Below, piece after piece: positions 61,601 through 64,000 of a stretch of DNA of 64,000 nucleotides. The translations under genes and the position numbers were made by a program. Source of the DNA: Solanum dulcamara. Taxonomy: Eukaryota; Streptophyta; Magnoliopsida; Solanales; Solanaceae. The notes beneath the pieces were generated by a model. The model searched no databases and was not told the origin of the DNA. It saw only the letters and a list, made by a program, of their open reading frames with translations. The stretch spans positions 24,656,001 through 24,720,000 of the forward strand of contig NC_077240.1 in NCBI RefSeq assembly GCF_947179165.1, in the 5' to 3' direction. Every line of letters starts with the position of its first letter. The stretch's first letter is position 1.

Positions 61601-62599
61601 ATATACTCGTTGGTACTTTCTTTACCCATAAGCTTATCATTCTGATATCGATCCACCACTAAAATATTCCTTATAAATAATGCTTAACACAAGAGTCTAG
61701 AGTAACAAACTAGTTGGTTTTTTAAATGTGAATGCAACATCGAATCTCATTATACGAGTATGTGATACAACTGATAACTCCTTAAGTTGTTACTACCTTG
61801 CATTTGAAAATTGACGTATCCATTTTCATATACCGTTGGTACCACACCATGAAAGTCCAGTAGATCCACCACTAGAACACATCACACCCATCGGAAAGAT
61901 TGTACCCAGATAATCTACACCTTCCTACCCATTATGTAATGTACATAGATTACCAAAGCATTTCAGTCTCCAGTCAAAAGCGATATGTACCCTTTTGTAG
62001 GACAGGTCAATAGCATAAGCAACACATCTCATAACTAACATAGTAAACATAGGTACTACGATAGTCAACATATTATAACCCTTTTCTGATGTACACCCAC
62101 TTTATGAAATTGTAACAGAAATTATGATCTCGGTTGGTACAACATCATCCCTTTCATACACTAAGCAGGATGTTCATGAAATCTCACAACAATTATTCCC
62201 CCTTTTATACCATATCAGCAAAATACATTATTGAACACAACCTTACTCACTCTTTCTAATTTGCGATGCATTACAAGTCTGACTACACATCTTTTTCATG
62301 AGTTTATCACTTTCGCTTCAAAATCAGATCTAATACCAAAACCATATGATGATGTGTCAACTGCATGTACGCAGATCCAAGGACGAGTAACCACTATAAA
62401 TGAGATAAAAGAGTGAAGCAATAGGAATTAGGTCGGATCAAGAATGCACAATAGAGAATCAAGAAGTGAAGATATTTTCTAATAGTCTACACAGCCTCTA
62501 GAAGATAAGTACAAACGTCTTCGTACCGATCTTTGAGACTCTACTTAAACTTGGCTTGTAAACACATGAGACCTATGAACCTGGGGCTCTAATACCATT

Positions 62600-64000
62600 T
62601 TTCAAGACCCAAATTCAGGTGTGATGGCACTTATATCGACCTACCGAGACAAGTCAGCCTAATACCCAACGAAAAGTAAATACAAAAGAAAATAAAATAA
62701 ATTAATCTTTAACTTAATCAAAAACATGTATAATAAACTCAAAATCACCAAAGATTGGTTGTCACGTGTATAAGCTAATGATACATTATCGAAGCATGAA
62801 AGAAAATACAGTCAAAATATCTTTGTCTCTAGAATAGGACTAAAATATAATACAAGAGTAAGAGGTGTCCGCTATGGATGTAACAGTTACCTCAACACTC
62901 GAAATGACAGCCTTAGATGTGGTAGAAAACACTAGAAGATCAAGCAGGTCCGGACTTACAACCTACACAAGTGTAGAAGCAAGGGATGAGAACCAAAAAA
63001 ATACGGTACTCAGCAAGTGGACAACTAAAACTAAGCAACGCTCAATAAATTACAAGTACTCATGGCATCCCGACCAAACCTCCTTAACTACAACCTGCAT
63101 AAAACCAACCCAACTCTACACTTTGTACAATAATAATAATACAGTCCATGAATACTCATGAATAGTCTCATCAAATGAATCATATCAAGTCAAGTTCAGC
63201 ATATACAAAGCAATAAGGGTAAACACGAATTGACAAATATCAAAAGGGTGCGATACAATGTAATAAAATTATGCATGTCTGTTCTATCGGTACACATCCG
63301 CTGAATAACAGTCTGAAATCTATGGGGGACATTTCTGTCTATGTAACTTGACATAGAGTGTGTGATCCGTCCCCTCAATATATATATTCTACCACGGAGT
63401 GTGTTGTCTGGCCCTTTGTTTCATATCATTTTCAGTATCAGCACAATATATCATATTTAATTCAATCAATTCATGTTCACATAATTCATGATAATAGCAT
63501 GATATAAACAATAATTTTCACATCTCATATCAATATAGTCATTTCACATGTCTAAGATAAGTCAATAATCTCATCACATCGATCACACCAATACACTTCA
63601 TTAGATTTCCATTTTATTCCCCTTATCTTCATTTTTATGGTCAATCATACAGTCAATAATTCATTCTAATTATCATTACAACGCAAAACATATAAAAAGT
63701 AAATACTAGGATCTACAAGATTAAACTGAGGTTTAGAAGTTCACTTGCCTCAAATAATCAAGCAATCACTCCAAGACTTGAGCCTTCCCCTTTAGTTGGA
63801 CTTCCAAATCGATGTAATCTAATCAAATGAATAATCACAATAAATTTTAAAATTAACAACACCCATATTACCATATGTATAGACTAAACCAAAAACTCAT
63901 CTGAATCTATAATCGGATTCCTAATCTCGATGCCAATTAATATGTCAACTCTCATATTTTCTAAGTTACAAGCCTTTGATTTCAATTTCTCCAAATATCA
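62600..64000 (-). repeat. 5' LTR (right) of the large element, incomplete at window edge
   Basis: Aligns with 56415 to about 57863 of the left LTR, so roughly 740 bp should lie beyond the window. It has a diverged start (TTTCAAGACCC) and an estimated 10-15% difference from the left copy over the first 250 bp by eye. Confidence 0.8.

Larger units (their letters stand above)
56415..64000 (-). mobile_element. Large LTR retroelement with long LTRs and non-coding interior, cut by window end
   Basis: Left LTR 56415-58600, interior 58601-62599, right LTR from 62600 past the edge. On the + strand GGCTCTAATACCA (62585-62597) next to the right LTR is a slightly altered initiator tRNA-Met primer site, so the element is on the - strand with its 5' LTR at the right. 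The 4.0-kb interior has no ORF above about 61 codons and I could not find gag, RT or integrase motifs, as in LARD-type elements or a heavily decayed Gypsy copy. The left flank is ccaca (56410-56414). Confidence 0.75.

Overview
This is a gene-bearing but repeat-laden stretch of a plant nuclear genome: spliced genes with GT/AG introns, AT-rich spacers, and many plant transposon types (Copia, long-LTR elements, L1 and RTE LINEs, Stowaway and hAT-like MITEs). The repeats (RTE LINEs ending in TTG repeats, a SINE-like copy with the same tail, LTRs of the TGTCACGA...GTTACA type) suggest Solanaceae. That family assignment is from memory, not from a search.

Four protein-coding genes lie on the + strand. 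(1) 234-16534 is the 3' part of a paladin-like (PTP-like phytase-domain) gene; its 5' exons lie left of the window. (2) 19658-22438 is a probably plastid-targeted polyketide-cyclase/START-family protein. (3) 26407-34438 is a complete seven-exon HAD-superfamily phosphatase related to pyrimidine 5'-nucleotidases, with a TATA/CCAAT promoter and a non-coding first exon near 25.4 kb. (4) 36229-51217 is a complete eight-exon ABC1/COQ8-type atypical kinase of 614 residues, probably mitochondrial, expected to support ubiquinone synthesis. Every exon junction given was placed by keeping the reading frame across GT/AG sites.

Most of the length is transposon sequence inside introns. Paladin introns hold an almost full-length but broken RTE LINE (about 4.77-8.4 kb), a SINE-like copy with a perfect 20-bp target duplication, three L1 fragments and Stowaway MITEs. 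The HAD gene carries an antisense Copia element of 5.16 kb with two 484-bp LTRs and a 5-bp target duplication. The ABC1 gene carries L1 fragments in both directions, a hAT-like MITE inside one of them, an antisense RTE fragment, and a 21-bp poly(A)-type insertion with a 19-bp duplication.

From 51.2 kb to the right edge no host gene was found. That part holds a second hAT-like MITE, a 2.1-kb solo LTR, and a large LTR element with about 2.2-kb LTRs and a 4-kb interior without long ORFs, running off the window. I see no CRISPR array, rRNA or tRNA gene, and nothing that I can defend as a wholly new biological system. The most useful points are the neighbourhood of COQ-type gene families, an upstream ATG overlapping the ABC1 start, and the datable nested insertions.
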